DNA from: Devosia naphthalenivorans | Lineage (GTDB): Bacteria; Pseudomonadota; Alphaproteobacteria; Rhizobiales; Devosiaceae | Reading direction: 5' to 3' | NCBI RefSeq assembly: GCF_003056355.1 | Contig: NZ_PYVW01000002.1 | Coordinates: forward strand, 310,001 to 374,000 | Length of the DNA stretch: 64,000 nt | Shown: positions 23,367 through 31,710 of the stretch, in pieces | Position numbering within the stretch: position 1 is the first letter of the stretch | Layout: every line of letters starts with the position of its first letter | The notes under the pieces: model-generated | What the model saw: the letters and a program-made list of their open reading frames with translations, nothing else | The model's database searches: none | Told to the model about the DNA's origin: nothing | Program-made: the position numbers and the translations under genes

Positions 23367-24197
23367 TCATTTCACCGCTCCGAAGGTCAGGCCGCGGACG
23401 AGTTGTTTCTGGCTGAACCAGCCCATGAGCAGAATGGGCGCGATGGCCAGGAGCGAGGCGGCGGAGAGTTTGGCGAGGAAGAGACCTTGCGGGGATGAGA
23501 AGGATGAAATGAAGGCGGTCAGCGTGCCGGCGCGGCCGGAGGTCAGGGTGATCGTCCAGAAGGCTTCGTTCCAGGCCAGGATCACGTTGAGCAGCAGCGT
23601 CGAGGCAATGCCGGGGACCGCCATGGGGACGAGGACGTGGACGATCTCGTTCCAGAGCTCGGCGCCATCCATGCGGGAGGCTTCCAGGATATCGACCGGG
23701 ATTTCCTTGAAGTAGGTGTAGAGCATCCAGATGATGATCGGCAGGTTGATCAGCGTCATGATGATGGTGAGACCATGCACCGTGTCGAGCAGGCGCAGGT
23801 CGCGGAAGATCAGGTAGATCGGGATCAGCACGCCGACGGCCGGCATCATCTTGGTGGACAGCATCCACATCAAGACGTCCTTGGTGCGCTTGGTGGGCGC
23901 AAAGGCCATGGCCCAGGCGGCGGGAATGCCGATGACGAGACCGATCAGGGTGGAGCCAACCGAGACGATGATCGAATTTGTGGCGTGCTTGATGTAGTCG
24001 GACCGGGCCTGCACGGCGCCGAAGTTTTCCAGCGTGAAGTTCTGCGGGAAGAAGGTCGGCGTATTGGCGATGGCCTCGGCTTCGGTTTTGAAGGCTGTGA
24101 GGAGCACCCAGAGGATGGGCGAGAACAGTATCAGTGCGATGATCCAGGCGAGGGCGGTGAAGCCGATGCGGGTGGACGCGGGGACGTTGCGGGCCAT
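23367..24197 (-). CDS. smoG: Polyol ABC transporter permease (SmoG/MalG type)
   Basis: Inner-membrane permease of 276 residues with six predicted helices, the first at about 12-34. The EAA loop ASRMDGAELWNEIVHVLVPM near residue 185 docks to the ATPase. Ends with the usual QKQLVRGLTFGAVK tail of MalG-type subunits. A family-A repeat pair lies between it and the partner permease. Confidence 0.9.
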   Translation of the reverse strand: MARNVPASTRIGFTALAWIIALILFSPILWVLLTAFKTEAEAIANTPTFFPQNFTLENFGAVQARSDYIKHATNSIIVSVGSTLIGLVIGIPAAWAMAFAPTKRTKDVLMWMLSTKMMPAVGVLIPIYLIFRDLRLLDTVHGLTIIMTLINLPIIIWMLYTYFKEIPVDILEASRMDGAELWNEIVHVLVPMAVPGIASTLLLNVILAWNEAFWTITLTSGRAGTLTAFISSFSSPQGLFLAKLSAASLLAIAPILLMGWFSQKQLVRGLTFGAVK

Positions 24198-24223
24198 CAG
24201 GGTTTCTCCGCCGATCTTGTTGA

Positions 24224-24310
24224 GACCTCATGGTGAGCTTGTCGAACCACGAGGTCGTACTCACCGACCGTGCCACGACCTCGCCCTTCGACAAGCTCAG
24301 GATGAGGTCT
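24224..24310. repeat. Inverted pair of family-A repeats
   Basis: Unit 1 (24224-24257) has the stem pairs TGGT/ACCA; unit 2 (24276-24310) runs in the opposite direction with CCCT/AGGA. The spacer ends GTGCCA as at 22094. It sits between the two permease genes. Confidence 0.78.
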
Positions 24311-24329
24311 ACTGGATGATTTTAGGGCA

Positions 24330-25202
24330 CTACGCATCGAGGTTCTTTCCTACGGCGCGCATCAGGAAGATGGCGACGATGTTGGCGATGATGACGGCGA
24401 CGACCCCGCCGGCGGAACCGGCACCGATGTCGTTGGAGAGGATGCCGGTGCGGAAGACCAGGAAGGTGATGTTGGTGGAAGCGTAGCCGGGGCCGCCGCC
24501 GGTGGTGACGCGGATTTCAGCGAAGATGCCGAGCAGGAATATGGTCTGGATCAGGATCACGATGGTGATCGCGCGGGCCATGTGCGGCAGGATGATGTAG
24601 CGGAACCGGTTGAGCGCGTTGGCGCCATCCATTTCGGCGGCCTCGCGCTGTTCTTCGGAGAGCGACTGGATGGCGGTAAGCAGGATCAGCGTGGCGAATG
24701 GCAGCCACTGCCAGGCGACGATGACGATGACCGAGAACAGCGGATACTGGTTGAACCAGTCCACCGGCTGCAGTCCAAAGAACTTCCATAAATGCCCCAG
24801 CATGCCGTAGCCGGGGTGCATGAAGCCGTTTTTCCAGATCAGGGCGGCAACGGGCGGCATGACGAAGAAGGGCGAGATGACGATGATGCGCAGCAGGCCC
24901 TGACCCCAGATGGGCTGGTCCAGCAGCATTGCGAGGAGCACGCCGCCGACCACCGTGATGGCCAGCACGCCCCCGACCAGAATCAAGGTGTTGACCAGGG
25001 CTTGGGTGAAGCTGGGATCGCCAATGACGTAGACATAGTTGGCCCAGCCGGCAAAGCCGGTCATCATCGGGTTGATGAGGCTGTAGTTCTGGAACGAGAA
25101 CCAAAGGGTCATGACCAGCGGCACGATCATCCAAATCAGCAGGACGATAACGGCTGGTGCCATCATGACGCGAGAGAGGGTGCGGGTTTGTGCGGTGGCC
25201 AT
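24330..25202 (-). CDS. smoF: Polyol ABC transporter permease (SmoF/MalF type)
   Basis: Inner-membrane permease of 290 residues with six helices. The EAA loop AAEMDGANALNRFRYIILPH is near residue 200. ATG 25202 (MATAQTRTLSR) is preferred; 25229 is possible. It lies 212 bases behind the binding-protein gene, a gap that contains a palindrome pair, so less permease than binding protein is expected. Confidence 0.89.
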   Translation of the reverse strand: MATAQTRTLSRVMMAPAVIVLLIWMIVPLVMTLWFSFQNYSLINPMMTGFAGWANYVYVIGDPSFTQALVNTLILVGGVLAITVVGGVLLAMLLDQPIWGQGLLRIIVISPFFVMPPVAALIWKNGFMHPGYGMLGHLWKFFGLQPVDWFNQYPLFSVIVIVAWQWLPFATLILLTAIQSLSEEQREAAEMDGANALNRFRYIILPHMARAITIVILIQTIFLLGIFAEIRVTTGGGPGYASTNITFLVFRTGILSNDIGAGSAGGVVAVIIANIVAIFLMRAVGKNLDA

Positions 25203-25252
25203 TGGTAACCCCGGTGAGATGTGGGCCACGATGAATCACTATCCATCGGGCT

Positions 25253-25327
25253 GTCCTCGGACTTGATCCGAGGACCACTCGCAACATCCACCGGGCTGAT
25301 GGTGGCCCTCGGATCAAGTCCGAGGGC
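25253..25327. repeat. Pair of inverted 23-bp palindromes (family D) behind smoE
   Basis: GTCCTCGG/CCGAGGAC (25253-25275, loop ACTTGAT) and GCCCTCGG/CCGAGGGC (25305-25327, loop ATCAAGT) are reverse complements of each other apart from a compensatory T-A to C-G pair at position 2 of the stem. Located between the binding-protein and first permease genes. Confidence 0.8.
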
Positions 25328-25414
25328 AGCGCCGGAGGGGGTTGTCAGAGTGGGGAGATGCCGCCCGGTCTCCAGAGGGACCTTTGACCGTGCGGGGTGT
25401 CTTCGGGAGGAAGA

Positions 25415-26725
25415 CTATTTGATGTAGCCGGCGCGGGTCATGTCGCGGGTGGCGGCGTCCTGGGCCTGGGCCAGGGCGTCGTCGGCGGAGATTTGACCGG
25501 CGAGGGCGGCGGAGAAGAGTTGGCCGACATTGGTAGCAATGCCCGCAAACTCTGGGATCGCCACGAATTGCACGCCGGTATAGGGCACTGGCTGAACGGT
25601 CGGTTCGGCCGGATTGGCGGCGTTGATGGAGTCCAGCGTCATCTTGGCGAAGGGTGCGGCCGCCTGGTAGTCCGGATTTTCATAGAGCGAAGTGCGGGTG
25701 CCGGGAGGAACGTTGGCCCAGCCTTCCTGCTCAGCGACGAGTGCCAGATAGTCCTTGTTGGTTGCCCAGTTGATGAACTGCTCGGCAGCTTCCTTGTTCT
25801 GGGAAGAATTAGGGATGGCCAATGACCATGCCCAGAGCCAGTTGCCGCGCTTGCCAAGCCCGTTGTCGGGCGCCAGAGCGAAGCCGACCTGATCGGCGAC
25901 CGTGGAATCATCCGGGTTGGTGACAAATGAGGCGGCGACCGTGGCGTCGATCCACATGCCGCACTTGCCCTGCTGGAACAGGGTCAGGTTTTCGTTGAAA
26001 CCGTTGGACGATGCACCGGATGGACCGGCATCGGCCATCAGCGACAGATAGGTGTCCAGGGTGCTCTTCCACTCTGGCGTGTTGAACTGGGGGGCCCAAT
26101 TTTCATCGAACCAGCGCGCGCCGAAGGAATTGGACATGGCCGTCAGGAAGGCCATGTTCTCGCCCCAGCCGGCCTTGCCGCGGAGGCAGATTCCGTTGAT
26201 GTCGGCAGAACGATCGGTCATGGCGCGGGCGGCCTCGCCGATGAACTCCCAGGTGGGGGCTTCAGGCATTTCAAGGCCGGCTTTTTCCATCAGGTCCTTG
26301 CGGTACATGATGAAGGAGCTCTCGCCATAGAAGGGAGCCGCGTAGAGCTTGCCCTCGAAGGAAAGGCCCTCGCGGATCGGGGGCAGGATATCGTCGACGT
26401 CGTATTCGGCGTCTGCGCTGAGTGCGTCCAGCGGCGTAAGCCAGCCCTGCTTGGCCCAGATCGGGGCTTCATAGGTGCCGATGGTCATCACGTCATACTG
26501 GCCGCCATTGGTGGCGATGTCGGTGGTGACGTTCTGGCGAAGGGTGTTTTCCTCGAGCACGACCCAGTTGAGTTCGATGCCGGTTTCTTCGGTGAAGGCG
26601 GGGGACAGGGCCTGCATGCGGACCATGTCGCCATTGTTGACGGTGGCAATGGTGAGCGTCTGCGCCGAGGCGGAAGTTGCCAGCGCAAGGGTGAACGCGC
26701 CCACGAGAATGGGTGTCAGTTTCAT
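25415..26725 (-). CDS. smoE: Periplasmic polyol-binding protein (SmoE-like)
   Basis: Family 1 solute-binding protein of 436 residues. MKLTPILVGAFTLALATSASA is a Sec signal peptide, and the mature start QTLTIATVNNGDMVRMQALS with FTEETGIELNWVVLEEN is characteristic of sorbitol/mannitol-binding SmoE proteins. ATG 26725 has GGAGG 6 bases upstream; the earlier in-frame ATG at 26773 would hide the signal peptide. It follows the SorC regulator gene after 156 bases, so the operon promoter and operators are probably in that gap. Confidence 0.9.
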   Translation of the reverse strand: MKLTPILVGAFTLALATSASAQTLTIATVNNGDMVRMQALSPAFTEETGIELNWVVLEENTLRQNVTTDIATNGGQYDVMTIGTYEAPIWAKQGWLTPLDALSADAEYDVDDILPPIREGLSFEGKLYAAPFYGESSFIMYRKDLMEKAGLEMPEAPTWEFIGEAARAMTDRSADINGICLRGKAGWGENMAFLTAMSNSFGARWFDENWAPQFNTPEWKSTLDTYLSLMADAGPSGASSNGFNENLTLFQQGKCGMWIDATVAASFVTNPDDSTVADQVGFALAPDNGLGKRGNWLWAWSLAIPNSSQNKEAAEQFINWATNKDYLALVAEQEGWANVPPGTRTSLYENPDYQAAAPFAKMTLDSINAANPAEPTVQPVPYTGVQFVAIPEFAGIATNVGQLFSAALAGQISADDALAQAQDAATRDMTRAGYIK

Positions 26726-26881
26726 GTATTCCTCCCGATAACCACGACGGGCAATTGTCGCGGCGATGGGCAAATACTCACATAGTATGCGGCAGAGTCA
26801 ATAGTGCCATGCGTCTGACGCGCGAAGTGCATGCGGCAGAAAACGTTTTCGAAATGTCAATGTTGCTGCAAGTTCAAATAG

Positions 26882-27841
26882 TTAGGATAGGCCTAACAAA
26901 CCTTCTGCGGTCTTCTCGTCGGTGATGAGTCCGTTGACGAGCCTGCGATTGAGGGTGGCGCGAATGCCGGGCAATTTTTTCTGCCCCATGGCGATTGCCA
27001 CGACCAGTGAGCGTTCGCGAGAGGGAATGGGCGCGGAGGCTACGCGGTCATTGATCTGGTTTTCCAGCAGTTTGCCGTCGGAATCAAAGCTCCAGCCGCA
27101 AATTTCGCCAACAGCCCCAGCCTTTTGCAGGCCTTTGAGCTCGGACTCGGTGATGAAGCCGTCAAGATACAAAGGCGCTTCCGGCCCTATGTCGCCGAGA
27201 CCGACAAAGGTCACGTTGGCCTGGGCGGCCAGCGCCAGGGTTTCGCGAATCATGGGCTGGGCATGGAGCAATTCGCGCTCCCGGGCGGAAGAGGCGATGA
27301 CGGGCAAGGGCATGGGGAAACTGCGGGCCTTGACCGTATCAGCGATGTTGAAGATCACGTTGTAATAGGCCGCCGATCCGTCGGGCGAGATATTGCCGGT
27401 GAGGGAAACGACCTTGTGGTGTGAGGCGTCCATCGGCGTCAGCTGTTCCACGGCAGCCTTCAGGGTCCGGCCGGTACCAACGGCCATGACAATAGGGTCC
27501 GACCGTTTGAGCCAGCGTTCGATTTCGGTGGCAGTTGCTTCGGCGACGCCGATGGTGGTGGACTGGCTGGATGGATCGGAGGGAACCACTTCGGCCAGAT
27601 CGAGCGCGAATTTGCTTTTTAGCCGGCTGGCGAGATCCATGCAGCGGCCGATAGGGTGATCGAGCCTGACCTTGATAAGGCCCTCACTGACCGAAAGGGA
27701 CACCAGCCGCTGAGCGGACTGGCGGGAAATGCCAAGTTTGGCGGCGATTTCCTCCTGCGTATTCCCCGCTACATAGTAGAGCCAGCCGGCGCGTGCGGCA
27801 TCGTCCAGGCGGTTGCCGGAAGTGTCTAGTCGTGGCGCCAT
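26882..27841 (-). CDS. SorC-family sugar-responsive transcriptional regulator
   Basis: The 319 residues have an N-terminal helix-turn-helix (about 20-50, NTQEEIAAKLGISRQSAQRL) and a C-terminal SorC sugar-phosphate-binding domain with AVGTGRTL near residue 125 and NISPDG near residue 155. Such proteins respond to phosphorylated sugars and control the adjacent polyol operon. It reads in the same direction just ahead of smoE, the arrangement of the regulator in known smo operons. Confidence 0.88.
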   Translation of the reverse strand: MAPRLDTSGNRLDDAARAGWLYYVAGNTQEEIAAKLGISRQSAQRLVSLSVSEGLIKVRLDHPIGRCMDLASRLKSKFALDLAEVVPSDPSSQSTTIGVAEATATEIERWLKRSDPIVMAVGTGRTLKAAVEQLTPMDASHHKVVSLTGNISPDGSAAYYNVIFNIADTVKARSFPMPLPVIASSARERELLHAQPMIRETLALAAQANVTFVGLGDIGPEAPLYLDGFITESELKGLQKAGAVGEICGWSFDSDGKLLENQINDRVASAPIPSRERSLVVAIAMGQKKLPGIRATLNRRLVNGLITDEKTAEGLLGLS

Positions 27842-27911
27842 ATTGGGGTCCTACACAGTCAGACGCGAATTATTCAGCAATGCAACCGGGCGCTGCAAGC
27901 GGTTTGTCACG

Positions 27912-28679
27912 CTATTTGCGCGAAGTAGGACGCAGGGCAAGTTGGCTGAGGGCGGTGCGAATATCACGCTCGGTGTCCTTGAGGTGCAGCCGCATGGCCT
28001 CACCGGCGGCGCGGCCATTGCCCTGGCTGATGGCATCGAGGATGCGTTGATGGGCATCGACCGTGTCGCCGAGCGTGTGCCCGCGCTTGTCGTGGCCGCG
28101 GCGGCTGATGAAGAAAGCTTCGCCCAGGGGCTGGCTCATGGCTTCGAAGAGATAGCCCAGCACCCGATTGCCGCTGGCCAAGGCGATGGCGGCATGGAAG
28201 CCGACATCATGACGGTGGAAGGTGGCTTCGTGTTCGGGCAACAGCGCGCCATCTCCCTGCGCGAGCGCGTCTCGCATGCCCTGCAGTTCGCTTTCGATGG
28301 CGGCAACGGAAGCGCGGGTGGCATGCTTGGCGGCAAGGCTTGCCGACTGCACCTCAAGCGACAGCCGCACTTCGACGAGATCGAACAATCCTTTCGGATC
28401 ATAGCGGATGACCGAAGTGAGAAAATCGGCAAAGGCGGCGCCATCGGGCTCGCGCACCACGGCCTTGCGGCCTCGCGCAATCGCAAGCAGGCCGCGGCCC
28501 TCCAGGCGCTTGACCGCCTCGCGGATGGTCAGCCGGCTGACATCATAGCGCGTGGCCAGTTCGGCCTCGCTGGGCAGCATGGAGCCGGGCGCCAGTTCGC
28601 CCAGAATCATCTGCGCCAGATGCTCGGCGACAATGCTGGCAGCCGTCTGCTGGCCAGCGGCGGCGACACCCTCGGGCAT
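27912..28679 (-). CDS. FadR-type GntR family regulator (FCD domain)
   Basis: The 255 residues have an N-terminal winged helix (GSMLPSEAELATRYDVSRLT, the GntR signature) and an all-helical FCD domain (about 90-240) with the metal-binding His and Asp set (HRHDVGFHAAI, DAHQRILDAI). It regulates a sugar-acid or polyol gene set; the polyol operon downstream is the nearest candidate. A perfect 17-base palindrome 15 bases upstream of the start is a likely autoregulatory operator. It runs ahead of the SorC gene by 70 bases. Confidence 0.88.
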   Translation of the reverse strand: MPEGVAAAGQQTAASIVAEHLAQMILGELAPGSMLPSEAELATRYDVSRLTIREAVKRLEGRGLLAIARGRKAVVREPDGAAFADFLTSVIRYDPKGLFDLVEVRLSLEVQSASLAAKHATRASVAAIESELQGMRDALAQGDGALLPEHEATFHRHDVGFHAAIALASGNRVLGYLFEAMSQPLGEAFFISRRGHDKRGHTLGDTVDAHQRILDAISQGNGRAAGEAMRLHLKDTERDIRTALSQLALRPTSRK

Positions 28680-29073
28680 GATGTTCTCCTCAAAAGGTAT
28701 CAGATACCTTGGCGCCAGCTGGTTTGTTTTTCGTTCTTTTCACGCGGCGCAGCGGCACCATAGCCAGCACCGCAAGGGTCTGCAATCGGCAGCGATCGTT
28801 AATCCTGTGCGCAAGAACATCCGGTGCGTACGGCACAATGCGGCTTTACAGAGATATCTGATTATCCTAGCTTCCGCCGCGTGGGCTTGGGAGGGCCCTG
28901 ATGGCACGTGCCGTTGGTTCATGAGGACTTCTCGCCAGATCAGTTGACAGCGCGCCCCAAGGTGTTCGCTCGGCTTATTTTGGTGGCAGTCCGAAAGCCA
29001 GCCGCGCCGCAGTCTCTCCCCTGTTTGACCATCAAGGCTTTATGACCTCGAAATATATATAGGGAGTCGAGAC
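28680..29073. promoter_or_regulatory. Divergent control region: GntR operator and chvE1 leader
   Basis: This 394-base gap between divergent genes holds the GntR operator (28694-28710), a GTGC-GTACG-GCAC palindrome near 28823-28835, and a block GGCTTGGGAGGGCC (28884-28897) that recurs in front of chvE2 at 30356-30369, each preceded by a TAT[C/T]CT stretch. No gene is seen. Confidence 0.5.
28694..28710. promoter_or_regulatory. Likely operator of the FadR-type regulator
   Basis: AAGGTATC-A-GATACCTT is a perfect 8-bp inverted repeat, 15 bases upstream of the GntR start. Its size and TATC/GATA core resemble operators of FadR/FCD regulators. Confidence 0.65.
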
Positions 29074-30150
29074 GTGAAGATTATCAAGACGCTTGCCACC
29101 GTGCTGGCTGTCGGCGCCATGGCGCTGACCGCCTCCACCGCAACTTTTGCCCAGGACAAGGGCGCGATCGGCATTGCGATGCCGACTCAGTCCTCGTTGC
29201 GCTGGATCTCGGACGGCAACGAACTCAAGACCGCGCTCGAAGGCATGGGCTACACCGTCGACCTGCAGTACGCAGAAGACGATATCCCGAACCAGCTCGC
29301 ACAGGTCGAGAACATGGTCACCAAGGGCTCCAAGGCCCTGGTTATCGCTTCGGTCGACGGCACCACGCTCAGCGCCGTGCTGCAGCAGGCTGCCGATGCC
29401 GGTATCAAGGTCATCGCCTATGACCGCCTGATCCGTGAAAGCGCCAATGTCGATCTCTACACCACGTTCGACAACTTCCAGGTTGGCGTGCTGCAGGCCA
29501 ATTCGCTGGTTAAGGGCCTCAAGGAGCGCTTCGCCGACACCAAGCCATGGAACGTCGAACTGTTCGGCGGTTCGCCAGACGATAACAACGCGTTCTTCTT
29601 CTATGATGGCGCGATGAGCGTGCTGCAGCCGCTGATCGACTCGGGCGACGTGGTCGTAAAGTCCGGCCAGCAGGGCATGGACACCGTTGGTACGCTGCGT
29701 TGGGACGGTGCTGTTGCACAGGCCCGCATGGACAACATCCTGTCCGCCAACTACTCGGACGGCTCGATCGTCCATGGCGTGCTGGCTCCCTATGACGGTC
29801 TGTCCCGCGGTATCATCTCCTCGCTGCGCGGCGTGGGCTATGGCTCGGGCGACCTGCAGTGGCCAATCATCACCGGCCAGGATGCGGAAGCTCCATCGGT
29901 GAAGGCGATCATTGCCGGCGAGCAGTATTCGACCATCTACAAGGACACCCGCGAACTGGCCGCCAAGACCGCTGAACTGGTCGACACGCTGCTGACGGGC
30001 GGCACTCCTGAAGGCCTCGACACCACCACCTACGACAATGGCGTCAAGGTTGTTCCCTCGGTTCTGCTGACCCCATATGAGGTCGATGCGACCAACTACC
30101 AGGAACTGGTGATCGATAGCGGTTACCTGAAGCCTGAAGACATCCAGTAA
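29074..30150 (+). CDS. ChvE-like periplasmic sugar-binding protein, first copy
   Basis: Family 2 binding protein of 358 residues with a Sec signal peptide ([20 protein letters not shown]). [20 protein letters not shown] and [20 protein letters not shown] are ChvE/XylF hallmarks; ChvE binds aldoses such as arabinose, glucose or galactose. About three quarters of residues match the second copy by eye. At residue 240 it has Tyr in LAPYDG, where copy 2 and the wider family have Asn next to the ligand-contacting Asp, so ligand preference may differ. The start is GTG with GGGAG upstream. A hairpin follows the stop. Confidence 0.9.
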   Translation: MKIIKTLATVLAVGAMALTASTATFAQDKGAIGIAMPTQSSLRWISDGNELKTALEGMGYTVDLQYAEDDIPNQLAQVENMVTKGSKALVIASVDGTTLSAVLQQAADAGIKVIAYDRLIRESANVDLYTTFDNFQVGVLQANSLVKGLKERFADTKPWNVELFGGSPDDNNAFFFYDGAMSVLQPLIDSGDVVVKSGQQGMDTVGTLRWDGAVAQARMDNILSANYSDGSIVHGVLAPYDGLSRGIISSLRGVGYGSGDLQWPIITGQDAEAPSVKAIIAGEQYSTIYKDTRELAAKTAELVDTLLTGGTPEGLDTTTYDNGVKVVPSVLLTPYEVDATNYQELVIDSGYLKPEDIQ

Positions 30151-30505
30151 GACAAGCCACCGGGCCTCGCTGAAAAGCGGGGCCCGACTGCTTTGGAAGC
30201 ATGGTGCGAATGGAACGTTCCGATCGGAAGATCAATGTTTTGGAACAAGACGGCCGACCAGTAGAGCCGGGCGCCTTAACTGTCTTGCCAAGTTTCGATG
30301 CACGTACCTCAATTTGCTTGCGGAGCCTGTGGGCTTCTCCTATTCTTGCCGCACTGGCTTGGGAGGGCCAAGGCGTAGAAACGCCGCGGGGTACCGCGTC
30401 ACACCTGCAGTTCCTGCCAGCGGCCCGGCGATACGGATCGCCGGAGGCATTGCGGTGGACAGCGCCGCATCCATCCCTGCCAGAGCACTCTGAAGGGAGA
30501 CCAGA
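30151..30505. promoter_or_regulatory. Gap between tandem chvE copies with hairpin and duplicated leader
   Basis: This 355-base gap holds the hairpin at 30161-30186, a GGAACGTTCC palindrome (30212-30221), and a leader block (TATTCT, then GGCTTGGGAGGGCC at 30356-30369) also found before chvE1. A short open frame from 30201 has no homologous character and is not called. Confidence 0.5.
30161..30186 (+). other. GNRA-capped hairpin after chvE copy 1
   Basis: CGGGCCTCGCT and AGCGGGGCCCG form an 11-bp stem (one T-G pair) closed by GAAA, 10 bases past the stop. There is little T behind it, so RNA stabilisation or partial termination is likelier than full termination. Confidence 0.75.
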
Positions 30506-31579
30506 ATGAACTTACTGAAAACGATGGCGACCGTGATTCTCGCCGGTGGCGTGGCACTTGGCGCATCTGCCTCGGCCCATGCCCAGGACAAGGGCATCAT
30601 CGGCATCGCCATGCCAGAGCAGACCACACTGCGCTGGAACTCGGACGGCGCGGAGCTCAAGTCGGCGCTGGAAGCCAAGGGCTATACCGTGGACCTGCAG
30701 TATGCGGGCGACGATATCCCCAACCAGCTCGCCCAGATCGAGAACATGGTCACCAAGGGCTCCAAGGCCCTGATCATTGCCGCGCTCGACGGCACGACCC
30801 TGAGTGCTGCCCTTGAGCAGGCTGGCGCTGCCGGCATCAAGGTGATCGCCTATGACCGCCTGATCCGCGACACGGAAAACGTTGACTACTACACCACGTT
30901 CGACAACTTCCAGGTCGGCGTGTTGCAGGCCAATTCCATCCTCAAGGGTCTCGGCTACCCCGAGAACAAGGGCCCGTTCAACATCGAACTGTTTGGCGGC
31001 TCGCCAGACGATAACAACGCCTTCTTCTTCTATGATGGCGCGATGAGCGTGCTGCAGCCAGCGATCGATGCTGGCGATCTGGTGGTCAAGTCCGGCCAGA
31101 CCGGCATGGACAAGGTGGGAACGCTGCGTTGGGACGGTGCAACTGCACAGGCTCGCATGGATAACCTGCTCTCCGCCTTCTACTCGGATGGCTCGCATGT
31201 CGACGCTGTGCTGGCCCCTAATGATGGTGTGGCCCGCGGTATCCTGTCTTCGCTCAAGGGCATCGGCTATGGCTCGGGTGGCCTCGACTACCCGATCATC
31301 TCGGGTCAGGACGCCGAAATCCCATCCATCAAGGCGATCATCGCCGGCGAACAGTATTCGACCGTCTACAAGGACACGCGCGAACTGGCCCGCGTGACCG
31401 CCGATCTGGTGGACAGCGTGCTTTCGGGCAGCGAGCCGGAAGGCCTCGATACCACCACCTACGAGAACGGCGTCAAGGTCGTGCCATCGCTGCTGCTGAC
31501 CCCCTACGAGGTCGATGCAAGCAACTACAAGGAACTGGTGGTCGATTCCGGCTACATTAGTGAAGCCGACCTGCAGTAA
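30506..31579 (+). CDS. chvE: ChvE-like periplasmic sugar-binding protein, second copy
   Basis: Family 2 binding protein of 357 residues, tandem paralogue of the preceding gene. Sec signal peptide [20 protein letters not shown], then the same [20 protein letters not shown] and [20 protein letters not shown] blocks. It keeps Asn239 in LAPNDG, the usual ligand-site residue, so this copy is the more conventional ChvE. GGGAG precedes the ATG by about 7 bases. Together with the downstream ATPase and permease it forms a complete aldose importer; in Agrobacterium ChvE also passes sugar signals to VirA, but no vir genes are seen here. Confidence 0.9.
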   Translation: MNLLKTMATVILAGGVALGASASAHAQDKGIIGIAMPEQTTLRWNSDGAELKSALEAKGYTVDLQYAGDDIPNQLAQIENMVTKGSKALIIAALDGTTLSAALEQAGAAGIKVIAYDRLIRDTENVDYYTTFDNFQVGVLQANSILKGLGYPENKGPFNIELFGGSPDDNNAFFFYDGAMSVLQPAIDAGDLVVKSGQTGMDKVGTLRWDGATAQARMDNLLSAFYSDGSHVDAVLAPNDGVARGILSSLKGIGYGSGGLDYPIISGQDAEIPSIKAIIAGEQYSTVYKDTRELARVTADLVDSVLSGSEPEGLDTTTYENGVKVVPSLLLTPYEVDASNYKELVVDSGYISEADLQ

Positions 31580-31595
31580 TTAACTGGACCGAAGC

Positions 31596-31621
31596 GGGGC
31601 TTCGCGGTAACGCGGGGCCCC
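31596..31621 (+). other. GNRA-capped hairpin after chvE copy 2
   Basis: GGGGCTTCGCG and CGCGGGGCCCC form an 11-bp stem with two T-G pairs and a GTAA loop, 16 bases past the stop. It has the same length, loop type and core as the hairpin after copy 1. Confidence 0.75.
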
Positions 31622-31710
31622 AAGATCCGTGGACGCCCAGCGGCCACGGGCCGGCAAATCTGGCGGGTGGCACGATTACCCGTCAGAGGCGCCCATCAAG
31701 GCGAGAAAAT

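Noticed and set aside
30201..30509. 102-codon frame between the chvE copies
   Set aside because: No recognisable domain, no ribosome site, and it overlaps the duplicated leader of chvE2.
29074..31579. ChvE copies as evidence for a virulence (vir) region
   Set aside because: No virA, virG or T-DNA-related genes are present; ChvE-type importers are common sugar transporters.
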